The notes: generated by a model from the letters alone, not told the origin. Positions 55,050 through 64,000 are shown, counted from the stretch's first letter. The stretch: 64,000 nucleotides of DNA from an uncultured Pseudorhodobacter sp. (GCA_913062925.1 CAJXWJ010000005.1:1-64000), one strand, 5' to 3'. Numbers and translations: made by a program.

Positions 55050-55541
55050 CTAGAAAAGCGGCAAGACTAGGGCCAAAAGATAGAAGATAAGTGTCGCCGA
55101 AAGCGTGGTGCCAAAGGGAAAGCCCGGATGGGTCCAGCTTTTCCAATCGGGGGTTGCCTTGCGAAACGGCGGGATGGCCTTGAGCAGGCGGTGGGCGGCA
55201 AAAGCGCCAAGCGAGCAGGCAACATAGATCATCGACAGTCGCGCCAGATCGGCATGGATAAAGGCGGGTGCCATGGCTGCGGCAAATTTCGCATCGCCGC
55301 CGCCGATCAGCCCGGCTGCATTCATCACAAAAGTCACCACCAGCACCGCAGCGCCAAGGCCAAGCCCCAGCGCCCAAAGCTTGAACGGCACCACCAGCAG
55401 CCCGACCAGCAGCCAGACTGCCAGCATCACCAGCGAGGCTTGATTGGGGATGCGCATAAATTTCAGGTCGCTGAACGAGACCCAAAAGCCGATGAAAAGC
55501 GCAAAGGGCAGCAGGGCTGCGGCGGCAAGTGGGCTGATCAT
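55050..55541 (-). CDS. cpaA: Prepilin peptidase, TadV/CpaA type
   Basis: Cleaves the leader of the Flp pilin at the membrane. A short A24 aspartate peptidase of 163 residues with about five transmembrane helices. The catalytic aspartates are in FSDLKFMRIPN (about residue 25) and GGGDAKFAAAMA (about residue 83). It lacks the N-terminal methyltransferase domain of PilD, as is usual for TadV. The GGGAGG ribosome site lies over the end of the upstream TPR gene. It is the last clear pilus gene of the locus in this window. Confidence 0.9.
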   Translation of the reverse strand: MISPLAAAALLPFALFIGFWVSFSDLKFMRIPNQASLVMLAVWLLVGLLVVPFKLWALGLGLGAAVLVVTFVMNAAGLIGGGDAKFAAAMAPAFIHADLARLSMIYVACSLGAFAAHRLLKAIPPFRKATPDWKSWTHPGFPFGTTLSATLIFYLLALVLPLF

Positions 55542-55546
55542 CTGAA

Positions 55547-56395
55547 TTAGCCTCCCAAGGCGGTGAGACTGCGCTCGGCGGCCTCGAAATAGCTGGGGGC
55601 GGTATCGACGGCCGAGCGCAACAGGTCTTTGCCAACGCTGACATCGCCCTGTTTGACCGCAGCAAGACCGGCGGTATAAAGCAGCTGCGCGCGTTCTTGT
55701 TGGGTCATGTTGACCACGGGCATATCGTATTTATGTTGGCCCGCGCGGGCAAGGACGAGGTTGTTTTTCGCGGTGAACAGCTGCGGCTCATAGGTCAGGG
55801 CCTGCAAGAACAAGCGCTCGGCCCCGGCATTGTCGCCACGCGTCAGCTTGGAGAAGCCCCAGTTGTTATAGACGCCCGAGGGCCTTGTGGTCAGCCCCGC
55901 GGCGATTTCATAAAAGCTGTCGGCCTTCTTCCAGTTCTTTTTCGAATCCGCAACCATGGCTTCAAGGCGATAGCGCTCGAAGGTTTCAAAGGTGGGCGGC
56001 ACGCTGTTCAGGCTGGCCTCTGCTGCCGCCCAATTGTTGATGCGGATCTGGGCATCGGCAAGGTTGACGCGGTCTTCATTGCTGCCTTCGGGCGAGGCGA
56101 TGATCGTCGCCCAAACCGCAATCGCCTGATCGGCTTTGCCCGCGCGCACCAGCGATTTTGCCAAACCGCGTTTGAGGTCGATTCGGCTTGGGTTTTCGGC
56201 GGCGGCTTTGCTGAAATAGGCGACGGCCTCGGAGGGATCGCCAACGGTCAGCATGATCTCTGACAGGTTGGAGTCGTCGGTCAAATTCACCGAATGCAGG
56301 GCGGCTTTGGATTTTGCGTCGCTGTTTGCCCCGACACATCCGGCAAGCGCCAAGGCGCCGCACAGGCAGGGGGCAAGGAAGGGGATCTGGCGCAT
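55547..56395 (-). CDS. tadD: TadD-like TPR lipoprotein
   Basis: A 282-residue lipoprotein with a lipobox (GALALAGC) after a signal peptide, then about five TPR-like helical repeats (EAVAYFSKAAAENPSRIDLKRGLAKSLVRAGKADQAIAVW and NWGFSKLTRGDNAGAERLFLQALTYEP). It fits TadD, a pilus-assembly lipoprotein that stabilises the secretin complex. AAAGGACG precedes the ATG. It is between the second TPR gene and cpaA. Confidence 0.85.
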   Translation of the reverse strand: MRQIPFLAPCLCGALALAGCVGANSDAKSKAALHSVNLTDDSNLSEIMLTVGDPSEAVAYFSKAAAENPSRIDLKRGLAKSLVRAGKADQAIAVWATIIASPEGSNEDRVNLADAQIRINNWAAAEASLNSVPPTFETFERYRLEAMVADSKKNWKKADSFYEIAAGLTTRPSGVYNNWGFSKLTRGDNAGAERLFLQALTYEPQLFTAKNNLVLARAGQHKYDMPVVNMTQQERAQLLYTAGLAAVKQGDVSVGKDLLRSAVDTAPSYFEAAERSLTALGG

Positions 56396-56425
56396 TTTGC
56401 GTCCTTTGGCGTTGCTGCTCGGGTG

Positions 56426-57004
56426 TTATAATTGCGAGAGCAGGACGTAAGTACCTTGCCCTCGCCTAACGAGTTTCATCACGGGCTTTTTCAAATTGCC
56501 CGAAGTATAGACCTCGGCCTCGCTTTGGGCGATAGCACGCTTCAGATTTTCGCGGATCGAGTCTGTTTCGCCACTGTCGAGCGCGAAGGCGCGTTGAAAC
56601 AGCACCCTTGCCTCGCCGATCTGCCCCTGCTCCATCCGCACCACGCCCAGATTGTTCAGCGCGGGCACCAGAGTTTGATCGGCTTCGACGGCGCGCCGCA
56701 AGATCTGCTCGGCTTGACCCAGCCGACCCAGATGCAGATCAGCGGTGCCAATCGAGGCCAGCACATCTGCGCTCATGCCCTGTTCGGCGGCGGCGCGCAG
56801 ATAGGCGCGTAGCGCCAGGTCATATTCCCCCGCAGCCATCAGACGGTGGCCCACCAAAAGCCCATCGACCGCTTTGGCCCGCCCATTGGTGCCGTAGGGC
56901 GTGTTGCGCTCGACGTCCGAGGCCCCTAGGCCTTGGCTGCTTTGGCAGGCTGTCAGGGCCGAAAGCATCATCACGGCCCAAGCCAGTGCCTGTGGTGCGA
57001 TCAC
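56426..57004 (-). CDS. Second TPR lipoprotein of the Tad locus
   Basis: A 192-residue TPR protein with an N-terminal signal and lipobox-like segment (MMLSALTAC) and repeats DVLASIGTADLHLGRLGQAEQILRRAVEADQTLVPALNNLGVVRMEQGQIGEARVLF. The start is a GTG directly after the tadC TAA (57005), with a run of G bases from the tadC end as ribosome site; in-frame ATGs about 11 codons later are possible. Together with the next gene it gives the locus two TPR lipoproteins, one more than the usual single TadD. It is probably a periplasmic assembly factor. Confidence 0.78.
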   Translation of the reverse strand: MIAPQALAWAVMMLSALTACQSSQGLGASDVERNTPYGTNGRAKAVDGLLVGHRLMAAGEYDLALRAYLRAAAEQGMSADVLASIGTADLHLGRLGQAEQILRRAVEADQTLVPALNNLGVVRMEQGQIGEARVLFQRAFALDSGETDSIRENLKRAIAQSEAEVYTSGNLKKPVMKLVRRGQGTYVLLSQL

Positions 57005-57991
57005 TTAGCCCCCCCCGTTGAAACTCGCTGAAATACCTGCCACTGCGGGCCCGATCAGGATAATCAGCAGCGGCGGCAAGGTAAACAACATAGTGCCAAG
57101 GGTCAGTTTGGCGGGCAGTTTGTTGGCCAATTCTTCGGCGCGCATCACCCGCTTGTCCCGCATTTCGGCAGAATAGACCCGCAGCGCATCCGACATCGAG
57201 GTGCCGAAGGTGGCTGATTGGATGAGCGTGGTGACAAAAGACGAAATATCCGGAATCCCGACGCGATCCGACATGTCTTTCAGCACTTTGGCGCGTTCTT
57301 TGCCGGCCTTGACCTCTTGTGAGACCATGTCGAATTCATCGGCAAGGGCAGGATAGCCCGCGCGGCTTTCCTTGGCGATGCGATTGACCGATTGATCCAG
57401 AGATTGCCCCGCCTCGACACAGACCAGCATCAGATCCAACGCGTCAGGAAAGCCCGAGACGATTTCCTTTTCCCGTTCTTGCGCGCGTTTGGTGATCCAA
57501 TACATCGGCAGGTAATAGCCCGCAGCACCCGGAATCAGCGTGGTCATCACCATAGATTGCGTAGAGGGGGCGGCGTCGCCATTGCCAAGCAGTGTATAGA
57601 TCAGTCCCAGCAGCAAAAAGCTGACCCCCAGCACCATCTGCGCAAAATGGAAGGTGCGCACAGCGTTTTTGTTACGATAGCCTGCGCGCACCATTTTCAT
57701 CCGCGCCGCCGACATCTCTTCGGCGTTTTGCGGCTCGAGAAAGCTGGCGAATTTCTCTAGCTTATCAGCCTTGGTGCCCGCGCGCAGACTGGCGCGATCC
57801 AGCGCCAACGGCTTTTTATCGGCCGATTGCCGCAGCGCTTTGATCTTGTCAAAAGGCTCGACCGGCTTTTTCAACAACACCGGCAGCGAGCCTGCAATCA
57901 GCAGCACTGCCAGCCCCAAAAGTCCGATTACCGGCCCGATATCGCCAAACAAGGTGGTTAAGCTGTCGGAAACTGTGCCCAAGAACGTCAT
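57005..57991 (-). CDS. tadC: Tad pilus inner-membrane platform protein TadC
   Basis: A type II secretion F-domain protein of 328 residues. It has an N-terminal membrane helix (GPVIGLLGLAVLLIAGSLPVLL), two more after a cytosolic part, the F-domain (FPDALDLMLVCVEAGQSLDQSVNRIAKESR), and a C-terminal helix (LTLGTMLFTLPPLLIILIGPAVA). With TadB it forms the platform that pilins are fed through. The ATG at 57991 lies seven bases after the tadB stop. Confidence 0.94.
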   Translation of the reverse strand: MTFLGTVSDSLTTLFGDIGPVIGLLGLAVLLIAGSLPVLLKKPVEPFDKIKALRQSADKKPLALDRASLRAGTKADKLEKFASFLEPQNAEEMSAARMKMVRAGYRNKNAVRTFHFAQMVLGVSFLLLGLIYTLLGNGDAAPSTQSMVMTTLIPGAAGYYLPMYWITKRAQEREKEIVSGFPDALDLMLVCVEAGQSLDQSVNRIAKESRAGYPALADEFDMVSQEVKAGKERAKVLKDMSDRVGIPDISSFVTTLIQSATFGTSMSDALRVYSAEMRDKRVMRAEELANKLPAKLTLGTMLFTLPPLLIILIGPAVAGISASFNGGG

Positions 57992-57998
57992 AGCGGCC

Positions 57999-58970
57999 TC
58001 ATACTTTGATATCTACCATGATCCGCATGAAGATCATGTTGATCACCAAAAAGACCCCAACAGTGATCAGCGCCGGTATCCAATAGGGGCTGTCTTGCAC
58101 TGCATCGTAATAGTCGGGTTTCAGCATTTTAATGGTGACAACTGCCCCCAGCGGAAAGGCCGAAAGAAAGCCGCCAGACCATTTCGCCTCGGCTGTGATG
58201 GCTTTGACGCGGCGAAACAGTTTAAACCGCGCGCGGATTACCTTGGCCAGACCTTCCAGAATTTCTGCCAGATTGCCGCCGGCGGTCTGTTGGATGTTCA
58301 CCGCCACCGCCAGAAACCGCAGATCCTGGTTGTCCATCCGCTCGGCAAAGGCTTTGAGGCTTTCGGCAATATCGCGTCCATAGGCGGCCTCGTCGGCAAT
58401 CAGGCCAAATTCGGTGCCCAAAGGATCGGACACCTCTTTCGCGACAATGCCGATTGCAGAGGAAAACGGATGGCCGACGCGCAGCGAGCGCACCATCAGC
58501 TCGACCGCATCGGGCAGTTGCTCCTCCATCAAGGCGATGCGCTTTTTGGCTTTGCCATTAACCCAGAAATACACGCCGCCCACGCCAAGGCTGATCGCAA
58601 CCCCTGCACAGATTGGCGCCGAAGCCGAGGTGGCGATGCTAAAGCCAACAAAGCTGGCCGCACTGATGGCTGCCATAATCATCACCAATTGCAGAGGGGT
58701 AAAGGCAATATTGGCCTTTTGCGCCTTGGTCGCCAGCAATGAATACAGCGGGATGCCGCGCGAATTCATATGCTGGCTGATCTCTTTGCGCAGCTGTTCC
58801 AGCACCTGTGCGCGGTTGTTGTTGGATTTTTCCAGGAGCGCCAAGCGACGATTGACGCGGTTGTTTAGGTTGATGGAATTGCCAAAGACCGCAAGATAAA
58901 GCGCGCCCACCAGCATGGGCACGGCGGCAAAGATCAGAAGGTAGATCAGCGGAGCGGCTTCTAATGTCAT
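57999..58970 (-). CDS. tadB: Tad pilus inner-membrane platform protein TadB
   Basis: A type II secretion F-domain protein of 323 residues. Helices are at the N-terminus (LIYLLIFAAVPMLVGALYLAVF), at about 90-130, and at the C-terminus (WIPALITVGVFLVINMIFMRIMV). The F-domain segment is LPDAVELMVRSLRVGHPFSSAIGIVAKEVSDPLG. It pairs with TadC; the two genes are adjacent and lie just after the ATPase gene. Confidence 0.94.
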   Translation of the reverse strand: MTLEAAPLIYLLIFAAVPMLVGALYLAVFGNSINLNNRVNRRLALLEKSNNNRAQVLEQLRKEISQHMNSRGIPLYSLLATKAQKANIAFTPLQLVMIMAAISAASFVGFSIATSASAPICAGVAISLGVGGVYFWVNGKAKKRIALMEEQLPDAVELMVRSLRVGHPFSSAIGIVAKEVSDPLGTEFGLIADEAAYGRDIAESLKAFAERMDNQDLRFLAVAVNIQQTAGGNLAEILEGLAKVIRARFKLFRRVKAITAEAKWSGGFLSAFPLGAVVTIKMLKPDYYDAVQDSPYWIPALITVGVFLVINMIFMRIMVDIKV

Positions 58971-58978
58971 GATAAACC

Positions 58979-60439
58979 TTACAAAATGGGGTCGTAAATC
59001 GAGGCGGGTAAATCATAGCCCCATTGCCGAAAGCGGTCAGCGTAATGCGAGCGCACACCGGTGGCATTAAAGCGGCCGATGATAGTGCCATTGGGCTCGA
59101 CGCCCAGGCGTTCGTAGCGAAACACCTCTTGCATCGAGATCACCTCGCCCTCCATGCCGGTGATTTCGGTGATCGAGACCATACGGCGCGAGCCGTCTTG
59201 CAAGCGCGAGGCCTGCACGATCAAATTCACCGCCGAGGCGATTTGCGAGCGCACGGCCTTGAGCGGCATCTCGATCCCGGCCATAGCAACCATGTTTTCA
59301 AGCCGCGAGATGCCATCGCGCGCCGAGTTGGCGTGGATCGTGGTCATCGAGCCATCATGGCCGGTGTTCATCGCTTGCAGCATGTCGATGACCTCTTCGC
59401 CACGGGTTTCGCCCACGATGATGCGATCAGGCCGCATCCGCAGCGCGTTGCGCAGACAGTCGCGCTGGGTGACAGCCCCCTTACCTTCGACGTTGGCAGG
59501 GCGGCTTTCCATCCGGCCAACGTGGATCTGTTGCAGCTGAAGTTCGGCGGTGTCTTCGATTGTCAAAACCCGCTCGGTGTTGTCGATAAAGGACGACAGT
59601 GCGTTCAGCGTCGTGGTCTTGCCCGAACCGGTGCCGCCCGAGACGATGACATTCAGCCGACACGAGACCGCCGCTTGCAGATAAAGCGCCATCGCATCGG
59701 TAAAAGCGCCAAAGCGCACCAGATCAGGGATGCCCAGTTTCTCTTTCTTGAACTTACGAATCGAGACCAGACTGCCATCCACCGCCACCGGCGGCACCAT
59801 ACAGTTAAACCGCGAGCCATCTTGCAGGCGCGCGTCGCAATAGGGATTGGATTCGTCCACCCGCCGCCCGACAGCCGAGACGATTTTATCAATGATCCGA
59901 AGCAGATGGCGTTCGTCTTTGAACGTGATGTCGGTCAATGTTAGCTTGCCCGCCCGTTCAACAAAAATCCGGTTTGGGCCATTCACAAGAATATCGTTAA
60001 CCGTCTCATCCTTTAGCAAAGGCTCCAGCGGGCCAAGCCCCATCACCTCGTCATAAAGCTCTTGGTTCAACAGATTGCGGTCTTCACGCGGCAGCACCGC
60101 CGAAAGCTCTTCCAAGGCCTCGGCCGAGATTGCGGCTATTTCGGCCTTGAGTTCGGCTTCAGAGGCGGTCTCGAGCGCGGCAAGGTTAAGATTTTCCAGC
60201 AGGCGCTTGTGCAGCTCTTGCTTTAGCTGGCCCAGCCGTTCTTTGCGCTTTTTCTCTTTGTCTGCGGCGGTGACTTCGGCCGTGGGGCGTGCCGGTGCGC
60301 TGACGGGCTTGGCCGCTGTCGCGTCAAGTTTTGGCTGTGGCGCTACCAAAGCCGCGGTCTGTGCCGCAACCGCGGCATTGATTACAACGCCATGAGGCGC
60401 GCCGCCCTGTGGTTCTGGCTTTTTGAAACGCGAAAACAT
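58979..60439 (-). CDS. cpaF: Tad pilus assembly ATPase TadA/CpaF
   Basis: A type II/IV secretion ATPase of 486 residues that powers pilus extension and probably retraction. The N-terminal ~75 residues are a low-complexity linker. Walker A is [14 protein letters not shown], the Asp box [14 protein letters not shown], Walker [17 protein letters not shown], and the His box [17 protein letters not shown]. These are the family hallmarks. The ATG at 60439 is 27 bases after the cpaE stop. Confidence 0.96.
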   Translation of the reverse strand: MFSRFKKPEPQGGAPHGVVINAAVAAQTAALVAPQPKLDATAAKPVSAPARPTAEVTAADKEKKRKERLGQLKQELHKRLLENLNLAALETASEAELKAEIAAISAEALEELSAVLPREDRNLLNQELYDEVMGLGPLEPLLKDETVNDILVNGPNRIFVERAGKLTLTDITFKDERHLLRIIDKIVSAVGRRVDESNPYCDARLQDGSRFNCMVPPVAVDGSLVSIRKFKKEKLGIPDLVRFGAFTDAMALYLQAAVSCRLNVIVSGGTGSGKTTTLNALSSFIDNTERVLTIEDTAELQLQQIHVGRMESRPANVEGKGAVTQRDCLRNALRMRPDRIIVGETRGEEVIDMLQAMNTGHDGSMTTIHANSARDGISRLENMVAMAGIEMPLKAVRSQIASAVNLIVQASRLQDGSRRMVSITEITGMEGEVISMQEVFRYERLGVEPNGTIIGRFNATGVRSHYADRFRQWGYDLPASIYDPIL

Positions 60440-60466
60440 CGTAATCCCCTTTGTGCGCTTGTGCGC

Positions 60467-61744
60467 TTATGCCTTGGCCTGTTCCGCGATTTTGTTCAGA
60501 TCAACCAGCGTTTTGGCCAGCTTTGCGATGTCTTTGCGCAGTGGGTTCTTCGCGGCAGTTTCAGCCAGTGGCAGGCCGTGGTCATTGGCTTGACTGATCT
60601 GTGAGCCGCCATCGGGCAGCTGCGCTTCGATCGAGATATCCAGGCTTTCGGCCATGCGTTTGACGCGTGATTTGCCAGAAAGATCGGTGAATTTTGGCGC
60701 GCGGTTCAGCACAAAGCGCAGCTTTTCATGTGCCAGCCCCTCGGCCTTCAGCGCGCGGTTCAGCCGTAGCACGTTTTGCGCCGAGCGCAGATCCAGATCC
60801 ATCAGCGCAAAATAGACATGCGCCGCCCCCAGCACGGTTTCGGTCCAAGCGACGATGGTTTTGGGCATGTCGATCACGACATAATCAAAATTGGCACGCG
60901 CCATATCCAAAAGGCGGGTGATGTCCTCGGCGCTGACAATATCAAGCGGCAGCATATCGGCAGGGGCGGTCAGCACATGCAGCCGATCTTTAAAGGTCTG
61001 CATCGCGGCCACCAGCGAGTCGCTGTCAGCGTTCGCAACATCTGACAAAAGCTCGAACACTGCCTCTTTGCGCGGCAGATCCAGATAGGTCGCAACCGCA
61101 CCATATTGAAAATCAAGATCCAACAGGCAGACGCGCAGCGGCTCTGCCTTCTCGACGCAGGCAAGCTCCCAAGCCAGATTAACTGCGAAATTCGAGGCCC
61201 CGCAGCCCCCCGCCAGCCCGTGAACAGGTAAAACCACCGCATTCCGGTCGCCCTTGGCCTTAAAGCTGGCGCCGGTTTCGGGCGGGGGGGGAGCGGCTGC
61301 ATGAACCGGGGCTGCGGCGGCGCTGGGCGCGGGAGCTGGACTTTGCAACCGCGCAATCACCTCTTGCAACATGCCTTGGGGCAAGGGATAGGGAACGAAT
61401 TCCTCGGCCCCCAGCCGCAACAGCTGATGCAAAGCCACCGGACCCAATTGATCGACAACCAAAATCGCTCTGATTGCTTTGGATTTGGCACAGCGCAGGA
61501 TGTCGGAAATCAGCGCCAGATCGGTCTCGTCGGCAGCATTCACCGCAAGCGCGACAAAGCGCAGCGTCGCGGCCTCGGGTTGCTCAAGAAAGCTCAACGC
61601 GTGATCAAAGCTAAGATCGCCCCAGTTTTCCCCCAGCGCATCTTCCATTTCGTCGATCAACATCTCGAAATTCTGCACATCCCGCGAGATCGTGCAGGCC
61701 AAAATCGGCGCGGGCTCGGGCTGCAAAGTTGCAAGGTTTGTCAT
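60467..61744 (-). CDS. cpaE: Tad pilus localisation protein CpaE
   Basis: A MinD/ParA-like protein that localises the pilus machine. A 425-residue chain with an N-terminal receiver-like domain (LACTISRDVQNFEMLIDEME... LVVDQLGPVALHQLLRLGAEEFVPYPL), an Ala/Pro linker, and a ParA-type domain starting LPVHGLAGGCGASNFAVNLAWELA. The P-loop lacks the usual signature lysines, as in other CpaE. The ATG at 61744 (MTNLATLQ) was chosen; an earlier frame start at 61798 is unsupported. Confidence 0.93.
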   Translation of the reverse strand: MTNLATLQPEPAPILACTISRDVQNFEMLIDEMEDALGENWGDLSFDHALSFLEQPEAATLRFVALAVNAADETDLALISDILRCAKSKAIRAILVVDQLGPVALHQLLRLGAEEFVPYPLPQGMLQEVIARLQSPAPAPSAAAAPVHAAAPPPPETGASFKAKGDRNAVVLPVHGLAGGCGASNFAVNLAWELACVEKAEPLRVCLLDLDFQYGAVATYLDLPRKEAVFELLSDVANADSDSLVAAMQTFKDRLHVLTAPADMLPLDIVSAEDITRLLDMARANFDYVVIDMPKTIVAWTETVLGAAHVYFALMDLDLRSAQNVLRLNRALKAEGLAHEKLRFVLNRAPKFTDLSGKSRVKRMAESLDISIEAQLPDGGSQISQANDHGLPLAETAAKNPLRKDIAKLAKTLVDLNKIAEQAKA

Positions 61745-61846
61745 CGTCACATCGTTCCTATCTTGCCATCGAGGGTGCCGACTGCATGGCCGCAGCACTT
61801 GGCTTCCTGTGACTGCAAGATCGTTGACGAAGGTGGCGAGATTGGG

Positions 61847-61876
61847 GCTAAAATCGCGTCAATCTTTGATTTTAGC
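61847..61876. terminator. Hairpin just after the OmpA-like gene
   Basis: GCTAAAATC (61847-61855) and GATTTTAGC (61868-61876) pair perfectly around a 12-base loop, starting five bases beyond the OmpA stop on the minus strand. There is no T-tract, so it may attenuate or protect the mRNA before cpaE. Confidence 0.5.
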
Positions 61877-61880
61877 GCGA

Positions 61881-62537
61881 TTAGCCGCCTGCGGGTTTCA
61901 GCGCCGAGGTGGTTTCGGAATTGTTCGGATGCGCCCGAGTCGCGCTTTCGACATATTCGCGCATCACAACGGCTGCGAATTTGCCGCTGGTGATGTCGGG
62001 GCTGCGCGCCACAAAGCCGGTGACTTCAGTGACCGTGCGGCGGTTGCGCGCTTCGGGGGCGGTGGTTTGGATCAGAGGATGGCTTTCCCCATAAGAGGCC
62101 ACCGCTTCAAGCCGTGCCGAGCCGATGCCAAGGCCAGTCAGATAGCTGACAGCGGCGCGAGCGCGGCGCAGGCCCAAGGCTTGGTTTTGGCGCGCAGAGC
62201 CGACCAGATCGGTATGGCCATAGACGCGAAAGCGCACTTCGGGGAACTGACGGATCCAGCTTGCCTGTTGGGCCAGAACGGCGCGGGCTTCGGCGCTAAG
62301 CTCGGCCGAATTGGTGGCAAAGGTAATGGTATTTGGCACCTCTGCGGCAAAGCGCTGCGCCAGCTGTTGTGATAAGTTGCGTTGGCCGGACATGATTTGG
62401 CTGTTTAGCATGCTTGGATTGCCAAATCCGCCCTCATCCACCTCATAGCCCGCCTCGCGGTCAAAGCTGGCGGCAGAGCATCCGGCAAGCGTGGTAAAGG
62501 TAAGCGCAATCAGAGCAAAGGGGCGCAACTTCATCAT
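61881..62537 (-). CDS. OmpA-family lipoprotein of the Tad locus
   Basis: A 218-residue outer-membrane lipoprotein. A signal peptide ends in a lipobox (LTFTTLAGC), and an OmpA C-terminal peptidoglycan-binding domain covers about 80-180 (ITFATNSAELSAEARAVLAQQASWIRQFPEVRFRVYGHTDLVGSARQNQALGLRRARAAVSYL). The conserved Asp and Arg contacts to peptidoglycan are in GHTDLVGS and LGLRRARAA. The start follows the cpaC stop directly. Anchoring the secretin to the wall is the expected role. Confidence 0.92.
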   Translation of the reverse strand: MMKLRPFALIALTFTTLAGCSAASFDREAGYEVDEGGFGNPSMLNSQIMSGQRNLSQQLAQRFAAEVPNTITFATNSAELSAEARAVLAQQASWIRQFPEVRFRVYGHTDLVGSARQNQALGLRRARAAVSYLTGLGIGSARLEAVASYGESHPLIQTTAPEARNRRTVTEVTGFVARSPDITSGKFAAVVMREYVESATRAHPNNSETTSALKPAGG

Positions 62538-63953
62538 CTATTCCATCACATAGCCGTAAGAGCCGCTGAAATCTTGCCGCGCGACTTCGCCCGCAGCGCC
62601 TTTCTGAGGCCGCGCAACTTGGCCGTTCAGGAACAGATCGCGCTCGGAGGGGATTTTGACACGGTCGGTCGGCAACACAAAAGCCTCGCCGCGGGTGGGG
62701 GTGACCAGATGCGGTGTGACAATGATCACCAATTCGGATTGCTTGCGCGCGTAATCAGCCGAGCGGAACAGCGCCCCCAGCACCGGAATATCACCCAGCC
62801 AAGGCACTTGGCTGGCCAGATCGGTGAAATCATCTTGCAACAGCCCCGCGATGGCAAAGCTTTCGCCGTCGCGCATCTCGACTGTGGTCGAGGTTTCGCG
62901 GCGCTTGAAGGCGTTGACGCTGACGCCGCCGGTGGTGAGGGTGGTGGTGGTGTCGATCGAAGACACTGCGGCGTTGATGGTCAGATTGATATTGCCATCT
63001 TCAATCACCAAGGGGGTAAAGTTCAGCTCGACGCCAAAGGGCTTATATTCGACGCTGACCGCGCCAGAGCTTTGAGTTACCGGAATGGGATATTCGCCGC
63101 CTGCCAGAAACTTGGCCTCTTGGCCTGAAAGCGCAGTCAGATTGGGCTCGGCAAGCGTGCGGACAAAGCCTTTGCTTTCAAGCGCTTCCAGCAGAACGCC
63201 AAATTCAAGCCCCCCGAGACCACCACCCAATAAGATCCGTCCACTCGCTTGGTTGGCCGAGGTCAGTGTCGAGGAGGCGCCGCCATTGAGCAGCGCAGTC
63301 AGGTTCGAGGTTTGCGCCAATTGGCCGGTGCCGCCGATCAGCCCGCTGGTCGAGCCGCCCGAGATCCCCAGTGAGGCCGAGAGATTTTTCGACACCGAGC
63401 GCTGCATTTCGGCAAAGCGCACCTTCAGCATCACTTGTTGCGTGCCGCCGACACTCATCAGATTCGAGACGCGGTCTTGGGCATAGCGCGCGGCCAGATC
63501 CAAGGCGCGGTCCAGCTTTGCCGCCGAAGAAACCGTGCCCGACAGAACAATGCCATCATTGGCGGTGCGCACTTCGATATGCTCGCCGGGCAGAATTTGC
63601 TGCAAACGTTCCTTGAACTCGGCCACATCGGGCGAGACGCTGACATCGACGTTTGAAATCAGCCTGCCATCAGCGCCAAGCAGCGTCATCGTGGTGCGGC
63701 CGGGGGCCTTGCCCAGAACGTAAATCGTCTTATCCGACAGGGTGGATATATCGGCAATACCGGGGTTTGCGATCGAAAGCTCTGCAAAGGCCGTGTCGCT
63801 TTCGACCACCACGGCACGGTTCAGCGGCACCTCAAGCGGCTGCGGCGTCGAGCCCTGCATCACGCGCAGCGTTTGCGCCTGCGCCAGCGAAAGCGACGCC
63901 GATGCCAGGGCCACGCCCAAACATCCCACCGCGAAGATGCGTCCTATACTCAT
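62538..63953 (-). CDS. cpaC: Tad pilus secretin CpaC/RcpA
   Basis: An outer-membrane secretin of 471 residues. A signal peptide (FAVGCLGVALASASLSLAQA) precedes the BON/N0 domain (LRVMQGSTPQPLEVPLNRAVVVESDTAFAELSIANPGIADI), an N1-like segment and the secretin C-terminal domain with the conserved VPWLGDIPVLGALFRS. The start is the ATG at 63953 (MSIGRIF); a GTG 21 bases upstream (63974) overlaps the cpaB stop but is less likely. It forms the pore the pilus passes through. Confidence 0.94.
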   Translation of the reverse strand: MSIGRIFAVGCLGVALASASLSLAQAQTLRVMQGSTPQPLEVPLNRAVVVESDTAFAELSIANPGIADISTLSDKTIYVLGKAPGRTTMTLLGADGRLISNVDVSVSPDVAEFKERLQQILPGEHIEVRTANDGIVLSGTVSSAAKLDRALDLAARYAQDRVSNLMSVGGTQQVMLKVRFAEMQRSVSKNLSASLGISGGSTSGLIGGTGQLAQTSNLTALLNGGASSTLTSANQASGRILLGGGLGGLEFGVLLEALESKGFVRTLAEPNLTALSGQEAKFLAGGEYPIPVTQSSGAVSVEYKPFGVELNFTPLVIEDGNINLTINAAVSSIDTTTTLTTGGVSVNAFKRRETSTTVEMRDGESFAIAGLLQDDFTDLASQVPWLGDIPVLGALFRSADYARKQSELVIIVTPHLVTPTRGEAFVLPTDRVKIPSERDLFLNGQVARPQKGAAGEVARQDFSGSYGYVME

Positions 63954-63970
63954 GGAGCCTGCCTTTTCGA

Positions 63971-64000
63971 TCACGCGTCTGGAGAAGTCATTTTGCGCTT
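63971..64000 (-). CDS. cpaB: Last codons of an upstream gene, probably cpaB (partial)
   Basis: Ten codons reading ...KRKMTSPDA and a TGA stop (63971-63973) run off the window end, just upstream of cpaC. The position is where CpaB/RcpC normally sits in Tad loci of this family. The sequence alone is too short to identify. Confidence 0.35.
   Translation of the reverse strand, partial: KRKMTSPDA

Overview
The window looks like an Alphaproteobacterium of the order Rhodobacterales (family Rhodobacteraceae). This rests on high GC, the protein sequences of glyA, carB, aspS, gcrA, the DUF1467 protein and the Tad pilus genes, and TTTGCAAA operator-like boxes of the type known from Rhodobacter sphaeroides. 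I cannot name a genus. The first 52 bases are not genomic: they match the Illumina P7/TruSeq index adapter, so position 1 is an untrimmed contig end and the first gene is cut there.

Layout. 53-8621: an alpha/beta hydrolase (truncated), glyA, nadK, a short sigma-54 activator, prpE (propionyl-CoA synthetase) with a cluster of TTTGCAAA-like boxes upstream, and maeB. 8763-14429: a VOC-plus-bicupin protein, then a tightly coupled nucleoside-salvage run cdd-deoA-deoB-add-upp. 14497-20555: a SPOR-domain protein, a degenerate M48-like membrane protein, a DMT exporter, tdk, a small CII-like DNA-binding protein and a DEAD-box RNA helicase. 20556-26340: a structured intergenic stretch, carB and pabB-pabC. 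26341-38036: a 35-bp perfect inverted repeat, aspS, a GNAT acetyltransferase, a response regulator, methylmalonyl-CoA epimerase with a DUF1467 protein, several small housekeeping or unknown proteins, an AsmA-like protein and rimO.

38097-46090 (minus strand) is a complete chemotaxis operon, read as STAS-like, cheY, cheA, cheW, mcp, cheW, cheR, cheB. Diverging from it at 46314 is a 530-residue all-helical soluble protein. It carries a CheZ-like FQ..D...Q motif, an MCP-tip-like segment and an acidic/aromatic C-terminal peptide; this is my best candidate for an undescribed component. 47935-53537: a cupin, gcrA (cell-cycle regulator), an RraB-like protein, guanine deaminase, mgtE and 5-formyl-THF cyclo-ligase, with copies of a dispersed repeat family after two of the plus-strand genes.

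53673-64000 (minus strand) is a Tad/Flp pilus locus, read as cpaB (last codons only), cpaC, an OmpA-like lipoprotein, cpaE, tadA/cpaF, tadB, tadC, two TPR lipoproteins and a prepilin peptidase, followed by an AAA ATPase. The pilin (flp) gene is not in the window. prpE and mce belong to propionate assimilation through methylmalonyl-CoA; cdd, deoA, deoB, add, upp, tdk and guaD form a nucleoside/base salvage theme. I saw no tRNA, rRNA, CRISPR array, insertion sequence or prophage.
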